From positions 2,893,127 through 2,957,126 of the forward strand of contig JAQFVV010006272.1 of the NCBI GenBank assembly GCA_028023455.1: a DNA stretch of 64,000 nucleotides. The letters are read 5' to 3'. The notes under the pieces were generated by a model. It did no database searches and was not told the DNA's origin. It worked only from the letters and a program-made list of their open reading frames with translations. The number at the start of each line of letters is the position of its first letter. Position 1 is the first letter of the stretch. The translations under genes were made by a program, and so were the position numbers. This DNA is from Epiperipatus broadwayi. Lineage: Eukaryota > Onychophora > Udeonychophora > Euonychophora > Peripatidae. Below, piece after piece: positions 47,044-57,420 of the stretch.

Positions 47044-48109
47044 GAGGTTGTTTTCTCTTAGCGTGTTGAAACTGCTTGAGGGCATAATTTCTATGCAAAT
47101 GCATAGAAATATGCTGTTTAAGTGGCTGTGCCACTATATAATGTTCTATTCTAATGATTAAACATAGAAATAGTCCATTTACTTGTCTGCGGTGCCTATT
47201 ATCTATGTTACAGCACAGAAATAGGACGTTTATTTTGTTGCAGTTTATACGAACTTAATCCCATTCTTAACATTTAATCGTAAATGTGTTTAACAGCAAA
47301 GTCAGATAGTTTATTATCTGCTGCAGTGGCCATTGACTGCTTGATGGTAAACTTTGTGTTATGCAGTTTATACGAACAATCCCATTTTAAATTTCACTAC
47401 GATATTTTGTGAGGGTGTCTGTAATTGAGACTGTCAAAAGTCTTCAAATTCGCATTCCAAATCCAATGATGTAGTATGAGGTAATAAAAATTGTGGAAAC
47501 TTTGCCCCGGTTTTCTAGACAAGGGTGTTACTAATCAATTGTCAAAAGGGAGGTGTGTGATTTTTATGAAATCACACTAAAATTCACATTTTGTATGAGA
47601 TAAATCATGAGACAAATCGAAAATACCAGTTTTATTTTTGCCACGATGTTGCTTTGAATAAATTCTTTGTTTTTATTCTAATTAAAATTACAAATTATAT
47701 TTGTGTGGCCACGATGTTGTTTTGGGGGAAATTTTTTTTTTTATTTTTGTTAAAATTAACAATTTTATTTGCGTGGCCATGATGTTTTTGTTTTAGAAAA
47801 ATTATTTATTTTTCTTCATGTTAAAATTTGATTTGTGTCGCTGCGACGATATTGTTTTGATTTGGTTTTTTTTTCTTGTTAAAATTACAAATTTCATTTT
47901 AGAAAAATAATATAAAAAAAGGTTTATACAATGTATTTTTTATTTCTTTTAGATAAATTTCATTATTTATGATTTTATTGTAAATCAAAAAAAGCACTTT
48001 AAAGTTGAAAAAAAAAAAAGAACAATGGCCTGGTAACATTATAATTCTGTTTGTTTACATAAAAATTATGCCCTCAAGTGGTTTCAACATGCTAAGAGAA
48101 AACAACCAC
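47044..48109. mobile_element. TTAA-flanked DNA element with ~58-bp TIRs
   Basis: A 1,066-bp segment between TTAA at 47040-47043 and 48110-48113. The terminal inverted repeats (47044-47098 and 48055-48109) read G.GGTTGTTTTCTCTTAGC, TGTTGAAAC and CTTGAGGGCATAATTT with only a few mismatches. TTAA duplication points to piggyBac-type mobilisation, although the TIRs differ from those at 8785. No transposase; the interior has tandem repeats and a perfect hairpin TTTCTATGC-AAAT-GCATAGAAA (47090-47109). Confidence 0.65.
47637..47905. repeat. ~70-bp tandem repeats inside the TIR element
   Basis: Four diverged units each contain (GTGGC)CACGATGTTGTTTTG-like sequence followed by a T-rich stretch and GTTAAAATTA.AAATTT. 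Confidence 0.7.
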
Positions 48110-48113
48110 TTAA

Positions 48114-49482
48114 GATATTATAATCAATATTGTGCCATTGAAGTTGGCTTGTGACAGGAGATTCACCCAGAAAATAATTATATGTATGGCAATCTTTGTT
48201 TAGATTTTTTTCTGTTTACGCACACAATTGTAAAAGAGTTTTCAAAAAGGGTTTTCCAAAAATGGTTCATCTCACAAAATTCAGCAAACTTATTTTTATT
48301 GGTAGATTAGATTGTTTAATGGTGAAAATGCTTATAATTTAATCAATAGTAAAAGATGTCAATGTAGATGATAATATATATATATTTTCATTTTTTCTAT
48401 AAATATACTACATAAAATATCATAGGATTTTTTATGTAAATTGTTCAATACCTGAACATAAGTCAGAGTTTGTAGTTATAAAATTAACATGTTACAATTG
48501 ATATAGCTGTTTTAGTAGTATTTGTTCTATGAATAAATATAGTTGAACTAAAAAATAGCTGTAAGCTTTTCCTTTGGGGGGGAGCTTAACTCATTGAGTA
48601 AAAGCAGGCTGCACATTGATTAATTTATTAACTTGATATCCATGTATAAATGTATTAAGGATTGAGTCAATGAATATAAATGATAATAAAAAATTATTTT
48701 TTAAAAAACAATAATTATTCTAGTTTTAGTGTTTATATTGTTAGGTGCCATTATTAATTCAAATAGTTTACTATTATTACAATTTTGCATAACATATGAT
48801 TTAAAATATATAATTTGTATTATAGTTAAGAGATGGGAAAACAATTTTGTATATGCACTAATACACGTATAGATGTAAATCAGATAGTTCATAATCTATA
48901 TGCTCCAAGGATAAAACTATAGTGACATCAAATATAATGTCATATGATAATCATATTAGAAAAAAAATTAACATTATTTTTTTTATTATGTGTTAAACAC
49001 TCAAATCACTAGGCTTGATATTATTATAAGTTCTGCAAGATAAATGCTAAGACATAATTTTGAAACCTCTAAAAATATTTTAATTTGTTCTCTGACAGTA
49101 ATTGCTTCATTAGTGATGTGATAAAGAAGATGTGTGTGAAATTCTGTATTTATCTAAAAAACAAAATAAATGTAAAGTTTCATAAACAATACAGAAACTT
49201 AAAAACAAATGTTAAGTTTGGCACAAAGTCTTAAGAATGATTGATAAATTTAAAATAATTGAGCAAAAGATAATTAGGTTTTGGGGATTTTTTTCCAAAC
49301 TAACATAAATACCCCTAAAATGATATCATGGTGTTAGTAAATGAAAGTATTTTCTTATAAGTTAACCATAATTTGAGGGGAATGAAGAAAATATTTTGAT
49401 CATTGTTTTAATAAAATTATAAAAATACAGAAAGCTCCATTTTATTTATTATATATCAATTTTATCAACATATTTAGATTAG
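48114..49482. other. AT-rich DNA, possible intron
   Basis: No coding-like block. If the exon at 49483 is real, this would be intronic sequence. It ends in a T/A-rich stretch and ATTAG acceptor. Confidence 0.4.
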
Positions 49483-49581
49483 AATAAAGATCTCCACCAT
49501 GCTGATATTAAAGTCATTATTAGCAGTCTCAAACAAGAAGGCTACATACCAACTGTGATCGGTGGAGAAGATATGCACTGA
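49483..49581 (+). CDS. Possible terminal exon of a host gene, product unknown
   Basis: After an acceptor-like ATTAG (AG at 49481-49482) the plus strand is open for 32 codons to TGA at 49579-49581. The peptide NKDLHHADIKVIISSL, then KQEGYIPTVIGGEDMH, has balanced, non-AT-driven composition and the look of a helix-turn-strand end of a folded domain. Two overlapping AATAAA signals at 49617-49626, about 35 nt after the stop, fit a short 3' UTR. I do not recognise the family and could not find upstream exons in the window. The pyrimidine tract is weak, and a chance frame cannot be excluded. Confidence 0.35.
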   Translation, partial: NKDLHHADIKVIISSLKQEGYIPTVIGGEDMH

Positions 49582-49616
49582 TAGGCTTGCTTCAAATCTA
49601 TTGTAACTTTTTTAAA

Positions 49617-49626
49617 AATAAATAAA
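49617..49626 (+). promoter_or_regulatory. Polyadenylation signal (AATAAATAAA)
   Basis: Two overlapping AATAAA hexamers just after the candidate terminal exon. AATAAA is common by chance in this AT-rich DNA, so its value lies in the position. Confidence 0.3.
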
Positions 49627-49629
49627 GAT

Positions 49630-50630
49630 GTGAAAATGGGAAAGTAGATATTATTTATATGCTTATTATTACAATTTATAAAAGTAATGGGGATAGAAAA
49701 GAATTATTAATTATTAAAAATATCACAGTTATCCACTTTAGAAAAAAATACTTTCAAGAATTATATTTAATAGATTGCATTCAGTCATAGTTAAGGTATC
49801 ACTACAAATTCACCATGATCATGTAGAATTATCTTTATGTGTTTTGTAATCAAATAAATGTAGAAAAAGTGTCATAGAAACTGAGTTGCTTTAACTTTTG
49901 AATCAACAAATTAAGATGGTTTGTAAAAATATGTATTTATATAATAAATTTATCCATAATGTATAATTTATCACACAACGATATAAGAGAAAGCATTAAT
50001 TACTTATACTGAAAATTTTAAAGGGTTTGAAATGAAAATTTTTAATAAATAGAGATTTAAAAAATGATTTAACTTTGTTTAGATTTTTATGGTTGTGATA
50101 TTAGAACAATTTATAAAAAAAATTATGAAACAAGCAACAAAATGGAATGTTATTTTTTATGTTTAATTTAATTGATTGAATGAAATATGCTTTTATTATT
50201 AATGTCAAAAAAAATTCATTACATTTCATCATCCAATAAAGAATTTTTTTAACAACTTTTAGTTTTTGCGATTATCAATTTGAGAAAGCTAATTTATTTA
50301 AATATTTTGTTATCAACTTAGATAGAAATAAAGATATGTTTATTCAAGTGCCACACAGATTTTAGTGAATTTGTGCTTCATTTAATAAGTGAAACTTTTA
50401 TTTTATTATATTAGTATAACTATTTCAGTTACATACAAGAATAAATGCTTACTAAAACACAAACACTCTTTTCAACTACATTAATTGCATATATGGATAT
50501 TATTATGTTTAATTTACTATATAAAAGTGAAATGCTATCATTATACTTTTTTTGAGATTAAAATATTGCAAGAGTTTCACTGAAGTATTTTTTGTAATAT
50601 TTTGAAATATAATAACACTATCATAAGACC
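49630..50630. other. AT-rich DNA without a recognised gene
   Basis: Nothing supported on either strand. Confidence 0.55.
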
Positions 50631-50741
50631 TATTAAACAGGCAAAACTCCCCATACAGTAATGCCACCCTGTGCTAACCAGAGTAATCAATGGATGCCAG
50701 ACAGCTTGTGCATAAAATCCCCATTTAGTGCCTACTCATCC

Positions 50742-50787
50742 AATATCCCCAGACTATTTTCTGGCTTGTGGCCTTTGTCAGTGAGGA
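50742..50787 (-). ncRNA. Hammerhead-like motif, left inverted copy
   Basis: Minus strand: CTCCTCA, CTGACAA, stem GGC-CACAA-GCC, GAAAATAGTC, TGGGGA. The stem I partners (TCCTCA/TGGGGA) and the GTC triplet are intact, but box 1 is CTGACAA, which should abolish activity. Confidence 0.4.
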
Positions 50788-50978
50788 GCCTTGGATCTAA
50801 GAGCACTGCACCTAGATCTTAGGATCTAATGCAACCCTCCAGAAGCCACCTTTTATCTCTACTTAACTGCAAAACTATGAGAATGAAAGTGAAACCACAA
50901 TAATATTTTCAATCTAAGCTCAATAGCTTTATGCATTAGATCCTAAGATCTAGGTACAGTTGCTCTCGAATCCAAGGC

Positions 50979-51020
50979 TCCTCACTGATGAAGGCCACAA
51001 GCCAGAAACTAGTTTGGGAT
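50979..51020 (+). ncRNA. Hammerhead ribozyme candidate, unit B
   Basis: TCCTCA (stem I, 5' strand), CTGATGA (50985-50991), A, stem II GGC-CACAA-GCC, A, GAAAC (51005-51009), TA, GTT, TGGGAT (stem I, 3' strand). The core boxes are canonical. Weak points are an A-A pair where G-C usually closes stem II, a two-base stem III loop, a GUU triplet instead of GUC, and one lost G in stem I. Confidence 0.45.
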
Positions 51021-51430
51021 ATTGGATAGTAGGCACTAGATGGGGATTTTATGCACAAGCCTTCTGGCATCCATTGATTACTCTGGTTGGCACAGAGTTG
51101 CACTACTGTATGGAGAGTTTTCCTGTTTAATAACAGTTATGTGCTAGCATAAGAGATGGTGATCATGTAATGTTTAGTGGTTTAACACCAATCCTGCCTA
51201 ATAAAATAGTGGTGTTTATGGTTGTTAAAGAGCCAAAGACACCAAAATGTATGGGTGCTGAACTGAGTTCAGACCCATATGACTATATAAGCTATTGAAC
51301 TTAGATTGAAAATATTATTGCATTTTCAATTTCATTCTCATAGTTTTGTAGTTAAGTAGAGATAAAAGTTGGCTGCTGGAGGTTTGCATTAGATCCTAAG
51401 ATCTAGGTGCAATGCTCTCAGATCCAAGGC

Positions 51431-51472
51431 TCCTCACTGATGAAGGCCACAAGCCAGAAACTAATCTGGGGA
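51431..51472 (+). ncRNA. Hammerhead ribozyme candidate, unit C
   Basis: TCCTCA, CTGATGA (51437-51443), A-GGC-CACAA-GCC-A, GAAAC, TA, ATC, TGGGGA (to 51472). Stem I pairs over six positions (one G-U). The cleavage triplet is AUC and stem III is minimal, as in PLE-type hammerheads that tend to act as dimers. The stem II closing pair is A-A, so activity may be low. Confidence 0.5.
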
Positions 51473-51650
51473 TATTGGATGAATAGGCACTAGATGGGGA
51501 TTTTATGCACAAGTCTTCTGGTATCCATTGATTACTCTGGTTGTCACAGGGTGGCACTACTGTATGGAGAGTTTTGCCTGTTTAATAACAGTTATGTGCT
51601 AGCTTAAGAGGTGGTAATCATGTAATGTTTAGTAGTTTAATCATAAGTCT

Positions 51651-54600
51651 TATGTGTATGTTTGAATATATGATAATAATATTGAATACATAATCATACA
51701 TAAACATCTTAGTCTGCTTAATAAAAAGATAAAGATTTTAATATACTTTTTAAAAGTATTTTATAATAAACTTGAGTGCAGTTTTCAGGGACCAGGCAGT
51801 ATCTGTTTAAGTTATAAACACTGCAACTTTGAAGTGATATAATACTGATTAAAATTATTGAATATAATGTTTAAACTAGAACTAATTAAGCAAGATTTTC
51901 AATGTTTCAGAAAAAAAAGCTTATTTTCCCCATGAAGTATTAAAAAGCAGCATTGAAAAGATGTGAAACAGATTAAAAGATTAGTTTTATAATATATGTA
52001 GATATATTGTTCACTGACTGCTAATTTTATAATCATAACAAACTTCATATTTAACTTAGTTATTTCTAATTTTTTTAGAGCATATAGTCATTGTAATATT
52101 ATAAAGATTATATGATTGTAAGGAATACATGAGCCATTAGATTTTATAACAAATTATTTTAAAAATTGACAGAAATAACTTTGGTTGAGCTTTTTCTTTC
52201 ACTGATTTTGTAATGTTAGATATTTATATTCAATTTTTATTAATTTTGATCTAACATTGTGTGATGTCTTGGATATATTTTATGGTTTTTTAACAAGAGT
52301 ACTGACAATGATGTGTATTCTTATAAAAATGTATTATTAGCAAAATTTTCCATTTTGAGAGGCTATATTTTAATAAAGCAATATTTTTAATTTGAATACA
52401 ATTGTGAAAAGAAAAATAGTAAATAGACATATTTTCATAAAATATCCAGTAACATATTAATGAGTAAATTAGGCTTCTCATGTCCTTGATTTCAAAACCA
52501 ACAATAAATGTGAACGATTATTTTCTAGTAGATGAGAATGTTTTTAAAGACTTGAATTGCTTTAGGTAGGATCATAAATAACATAGATAGCCATTCACTA
52601 TTTATCTGGGGATTGAGTCAGTTTGATGATTGTCTCATAATTTGAAAAATATAATTGAAATCTAATGCAATTCTCATTGAGTTCATGATTTAATTTTATA
52701 CTTTTCTAATGCGTTATAATACTAGGATAAATTGAAAACTATTAAAAATTAATCTAATTTTTAATCATTCCGGTTTTGTTTAAAAAACTTTTTTATCTTA
52801 ATACAAGTCGTTAAATAGTCTATAGTGATACTAAATATCTCAAAAAAGTAATAAAAATACATTTTCAAAAAGCAAACTGCAAATTTGTTTATAAATTGTT
52901 AATTTATATATGATTTCTCAACATTCAATTGATATTAATATGATTTTCATATAAAACACCATTGTTTTGATTTATGCATGTGTTCAATAAAATCGTCCTA
53001 TTTGGCATTAATTATTTTTTATATAATTAATGTATTTTATTAAACAAGTAAATTATTATTAACTTTACTACTTATAATATATATGTATGTTGAACAAAAT
53101 ATAGTATTTTGTTTTGTAATATATTAAAGAATAACTTTGACATAATGCAATACCGTATTGTCATTTCAAACAGTTAATAGAACCAACATTTTTAATTTAA
53201 ATAAAAAACAATAATTTTAAGATGTTAATGATAATATTTAGATAATTTTAAAATAAAACAATTCAGTTTGCATTTTACTATTTTGCACAATGGGAAATTA
53301 TTTATAAATGATTTTTTTTCTCTAGATATGAAAGTCCTAAGATGAAGCATGATAATTTCTAAATCTTTATTCTAAATAAAAATGATTTTTAAACGTAACT
53401 TGAGAAATACTATAAATGTAAGAAAATACTTACTTACAATTTATTTCAAAATAGCTACACACTATTTTATATTACACAGTACAATTTCTAAACTAACAGT
53501 TGGTTGTGTTGATAAAGAAAATAATTAAGACAAAAGTGAAGAAATGTGTGAAACTTTTTATAATGTTAATCATGTTAAGTTATTTACCTACTGAGATTAA
53601 GTGAAAGTTAGAGTTGATTCTAAAGAATGCCCAATTCCAACATAATTTTTCTAGAAGCCATATATGATTTTTTTTAAATATATATATAATAAGGATGGTA
53701 ATTGTAATTATCCTTGATTTAAGTATTATATTTCATTCCATTTTATTTTAAAATACATTTGTTATTTGTGAGTTTAATAATTTTCATACACACAAATTGT
53801 AATGCACTTTTGTGGCCAATTGTATACTGTTTTTAGCCATTACATTTTATGAATAAAATGTGAGTTTGCAATTCTAGTATAACAAATGAGTCAATTGTAT
53901 ATCTTTATACAAAGCATGTATCTTAGGAAATTTTGTTTTATAGTATGGTTGCTTAGTTGATTTGGATACACATAAAACTGGTTTGAAATTTAGTATTATT
54001 GTTATTGGTGAATTAAAAAATTCTATAGTTGACACACATATTGTACTTCAAAACCATATATTTTCATCAATTTACAGTAAATATATGTTTAATAAAATGC
54101 AATTTATAACTATTCCAGTTTTACATAATGCATTTAAAAATAACATTTATTTAAAAATAAGAGAAATATGATTTAAATTGGTGAATTTAATAGTTTTCAC
54201 TTTATCAAATTGCAGTGTGTGCTTGCACATTGATTATATAATGTAACAAGCAAATATTATTGTATAATACTGTATGAAATATTGGCTTATAACTCGAGCA
54301 TAATTTATGATATAGCAATTTTCATTTGGGCAAAACATATGCCTTGTGAGAGATATGTTTGTTCTTTCAGCACAGTTAACTATGCTAGATTTGTTTTATG
54401 TTTAGCATTAGTATTAATGGTGAGTAAAAAAATCTTTATCTTTCACTCACACCTATTCTTTTAATACTTCTTGTACATAGCAAATGATTTCTGAATACAG
54501 TAATTGATTTTATTTTATTTGCACTTAAAAAATTTCTTTAGACTCATCAAATGTAAATGGTAAGATTCTAATATCTTTTCAACTTAATCATTGTTTGTTT

Positions 54601-54790
54601 TGGTTTAGTCAACAAAAATGGATAAGTTTGATCTCATTACTGAGTTTCCATTTTTTTAAATATTTCATAATCATAGAAATGTAATCACAACATTAATATT
54701 AAAAAATGCAGAAGAAATTTTTCTTTTAAATGCTGCAAACAATAATTTAGACCAAGTGATTTATTATTTCCTTACTGTGCCGGTCAAAAC
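51651..54790. other. AT-rich DNA without a recognised gene
   Basis: Short frames at 53962-54171 and 54282-54464 were examined; both are AT-driven, begin or rely on weak starts, and carry no motif. A C-rich to T-rich change near 54775 marks the next repeat. Confidence 0.5.
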
Positions 54791-54799
54791 ATGTTTATT

Positions 54800-54960
54800 C
54801 ATCTAACATGAGCTGGAACTCACAAAATGTACTTCAAACCCAGTCAAGCCCAAGATTTAGGTCAGAGACTAGCCTGGATTCAAACCCACTCTCTAAGCCC
54901 CAGATCTTAATACCTAATGAATAACATAATAGTGATGGCACATGAGAATTAATCTTAATC
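54800..54960 (-). repeat. tRNA-derived SINE-like fragment
   Basis: On the minus strand GTGGGTTTGAATCCAGGC (about 54893-54876) is a good pol III B box / T-arm. Upstream, ATTAGGTATTAAGATCTGGG would correspond to the anticodon side of a tRNA-like head. The A box has decayed. The downstream body (GGGCTTGACTGGGTTTGAAG) is G+C-richer than the surroundings. Confidence 0.4.
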
Positions 54961-55546
54961 CGGCCGACTAGCAAAGCTGAGCAAAATAATGAGACATCTA
55001 TTAACTATGATTATATTAAAATATACATAAGCATTGCTGTAATATGTGGAAGTGGAGGGAAAAGGAATTTGAACTACTCAAATAAGTTAAACAATAAAAA
55101 TATAGTTTAATATACTGACAAATTATTTATATACATTTATAAATTAAGTACGTTAGTGTGTGTGTGAATGAGCAAGCGATTACATAGTGTCATTCACGCT
55201 ATTATTTCTCATATGCTCTTTATTAGCTAAATATATATTACAAATAAACTCACATCTTTGGTGGGTCCAATATTAAAATGCCAATCGAATATTAGAAAGA
55301 ATTATATAATACTGCCATTAACACTTTGATTTACAGTTCTGAAACAAGGTGACTAACATATGATTTAGGGGAGCGTTCTGAAATTCATTATACATATGAT
55401 ATAAATTAGTTTCATGCCATTGAGGTCGTGAAAATAAACAAAAGACAGTTAAAAGACTATATTTGAACTATGACAAAAATATTTAATGAAAATCATTTAA
55501 CAATAGTAAGACGAACGCTTTATTTTTCCCAAGGCATATAGATACT
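54961..55546. other. AT-rich flank of the LINE
   Basis: No gene. A (TG)n run lies at 55157-55165. Confidence 0.5.
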
Positions 55547-56799
55547 CTTAAATATCATCATCATCAACCATTATCAATCCACTGCAGGATGAAGGTCTCT
55601 CCAAGTTTAATCCATCTTCTCTGATCTTTAGCTTCTCTTCTCCACAACACCCCTGCACATTTTCTTATTTCATTCATCCATCTCACATGTGGTCTCTTTC
55701 TGGGTCTTTTACAATCTCTTGGAATCCAGTTTAAAATTTCAATTGTCCATCTATTATCATCTCTTCTAGCAATATGTCCAGCCCAACTCCATTTCAATCT
55801 TTTAATTTTTTCAATAAGGTCAGTAACACCTGTTTGTTGTCTTACCCATACATTGCGTTTTCGATCTCTTCTTGTTACTCCCAACATACATCTCTCCATA
55901 CTCCTTTGAGTGGTCTGAAGTCTCTGTATTGCTCTTCTATTAAGTGTCCAAGTCTCAGATCCATAAGTAAGAACTGGTAAAACATATTTGTTAAAAATCA
56001 TCCTTTTCAAACACATAGGCATATTTCCTTTTAGTATCAAGTTATTTCTACCAAAAGCACTCCAACCAAGTTTAATTCTATGATTAATTTCCTCCATTAT
56101 GTTTCCATCTGTTTTAATAATCTGACCAAGGTATTTGTAACAGTTAACTTCTAATTCTTCATAATCAATCTTTATTTTCATATTTTGAGCAAATCGATTA
56201 AACATTACTTTAGTCTTTTTAACATTTATCTTTAGTCCTACTTTTCTACTTTCATCTGCTAACTCCTGCAACATTTCCTGCAGCTCTGAAGCATTATTTG
56301 CAAAAACAACTACATCATCTGCAAAATCTAAATGACTTAAATACTCTCCATTTACTTTCATTCCTTTAGTTTCCCATTTTAATCCACAAAATACTTCTTG
56401 CAGGACTGCTGTAAAGAGGTTTGGAGATATGGAGTCACCTTGTCTTACACCTTTCTCTATGTTGATTTTTCCAGTATCATTATGTAATCTAATTGTTGCT
56501 GTTGCATTTTTATAAATATTCTTTAAAATATAACAATATCCTGGATCTATACCTTGATGATCCAATACTTTAATCACTGAAGAAATGTGTATAGAATCGA
56601 ATGCCTTTTCATAATCTACAAATCCAAAACATAATGACAACTCATATTCGTTTGTCCTTTCTATAACTTCTCTCAATGCCTGGATATGATCTATTGTACT
56701 AAAACCACTTTTAAATCCAGCTTGTTCTCTTGGTTGGTGGAAATCCAAAGTTCTCTGTAGACGAGTTGTAATTATCTTGTCTACAGAGAACTTAAATAT
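55547..56799 (-). mobile_element. 5'-truncated RTE-type LINE with target-site duplication
   Basis: The insertion spans 55556-56790 and is bracketed by an identical 9-bp direct repeat CTTAAATAT at 55547-55555 and 56791-56799. The 3' end (minus strand) finishes in a short GATGATGATG tail, typical of RTE-clade LINEs, which use microsatellite tails rather than poly(A). The apurinic endonuclease and N-terminal RT part are missing through 5' truncation. Confidence 0.85.
55564..56790 (-). CDS. RTE-clade LINE reverse transcriptase (C-terminal 408 aa)
   Basis: An uninterrupted frame of 408 codons plus stop from the truncation point. It has no native start (the first methionine-like codon near 56748 is TTG). 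RT motifs in order, numbered from that TTG: QPREQAGFKSGFSTIDH (5-21), FVDYEKAFDS with catalytic Asp (43-52), GVRQGDSISPNLF (100-112), FADDVVVFA with the catalytic Asp pair (142-150), GLKINVKKTKVMF, YKYLGQIIKTDG. Next comes the thumb/C-terminal region with LPVLTYGSETWTL and a conserved WAGHIARR...RW segment. The intact frame and visible target-site duplication imply a recent insertion. Lacking the endonuclease and promoter, it cannot move by itself. Confidence 0.9.
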   Translation of the reverse strand, partial: FSVDKIITTRLQRTLDFHQPREQAGFKSGFSTIDHIQALREVIERTNEYELSLCFGFVDYEKAFDSIHISSVIKVLDHQGIDPGYCYILKNIYKNATATIRLHNDTGKINIEKGVRQGDSISPNLFTAVLQEVFCGLKWETKGMKVNGEYLSHLDFADDVVVFANNASELQEMLQELADESRKVGLKINVKKTKVMFNRFAQNMKIKIDYEELEVNCYKYLGQIIKTDGNIMEEINHRIKLGWSAFGRNNLILKGNMPMCLKRMIFNKYVLPVLTYGSETWTLNRRAIQRLQTTQRSMERCMLGVTRRDRKRNVWVRQQTGVTDLIEKIKRLKWSWAGHIARRDDNRWTIEILNWIPRDCKRPRKRPHVRWMNEIRKCAGVLWRREAKDQRRWIKLGETFILQWIDNG

Positions 56800-56989
56800 A
56801 GATATATAAATTACGACGGTAAGATTGTATATGATTGAAATAAACTTAATTAATAAATAGAAGTAATTGGCATTTATATATATATATCTTTTAAGAAAAG
56901 CTTAATTTTAATATTAGAGCATTAAAACTGGGTCATGAAGCAAAAGAAATAATAATAATATGAAGAAGTTTGCGGTGCTGACATAATAA

Positions 56990-57420
56990 CCTAAAATAAC
57001 TAAGAGGAAAAGGTCGTGCTTCTGGATGAAAACGAAATCTCACACCCCCTTCTTGGTTAGTGCTTAGAGAAAAGTGGATAGGCATGGCATGGCCCAGACT
57101 TTTGCTGGTATAACCGATGTGAGAGGCCTTTTATCTACAAAGTGAATATGCATAGCATGTGCCAAACTTACGGGATCACCGCCAGAGATATTTGATATGG
57201 AATAAATGTGGTTCCAGATAGCTCAACTATCTATGGAACGAGAAGAAATCTATGGGTTCAAACTTGTCATAAACCCCAGATTAAGAAGCACATATATATA
57301 ATCACGAAGATCGGCTATATGTCAGGAATGCAGTACGAATGATAAATGTCACTAACGACCTTGAAAAGTTTTACTGCTTTAAAAATAAATGACCCTTGTT
57401 TGAATACTATAATACGCCAT
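56990..57420 (+). repeat. G+C-richer island with tRNA-like boxes
   Basis: GATAGCTCAACTATC (57215-57229) resembles an A box and GGGTTCAAACTTG (57256-57268) a B box, at tRNA-like spacing. The sequence continues to about 57420 and ends near AAAATAAATG. The part before 57210 is also G+C-rich and unassigned. A tRNA-derived SINE is possible; no second copy is visible in the window. Confidence 0.3.

Larger units (their letters stand above)
50631..51133. repeat. Palindromic pair of hammerhead-bearing repeats
   Basis: The left arm 50631-50835 and right arm 50932-51133 are inverted copies around a 96-nt spacer. The outer ends are CCTATTAAACAGGCAAAACT and its inverse. The spacer extends the left (minus) unit, matching 51295-51390 of the neighbouring unit, so the left copy is the more complete one. 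Same family as 20587-20931. Confidence 0.8.
50932..51650 (+). mobile_element. Tandem retrozyme-like repeat (two direct units)
   Basis: Two direct plus-strand units repeat the block GCATTAGATCCTAAGATCTA, hammerhead-like motif, GGATATTGGAT..., CTGTATGGAGAGTTTT and CTGTTTAATAACAGTTATGT. The candidate cleavage positions (51014 and 51466) are 452 nt apart, defining a 452-nt monomer. Direct repeats that each carry a hammerhead motif and flank a short non-coding body are the layout of retrozymes and of PLE-derived tandem repeats. There is no coding capacity. Confidence 0.5.

Noticed and set aside
47637-47905. CRISPR-like or satellite array
   Set aside because: Units are diverged, have no unique spacers and lie inside a TIR element; this is an internal minisatellite.
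53962-54464. Two 60-69 codon ORFs at 53962 and 54282
   Set aside because: AT-driven residue content and no splice context or motif; the second needs a non-ATG start.
55774-55980. 68-codon plus-strand ORF
   Set aside because: Antisense shadow of the LINE reverse transcriptase.
56746-56748. Start codon of the LINE ORF
   Set aside because: The codon is TTG and the frame stays open upstream to the truncation point, so there is no native start here.
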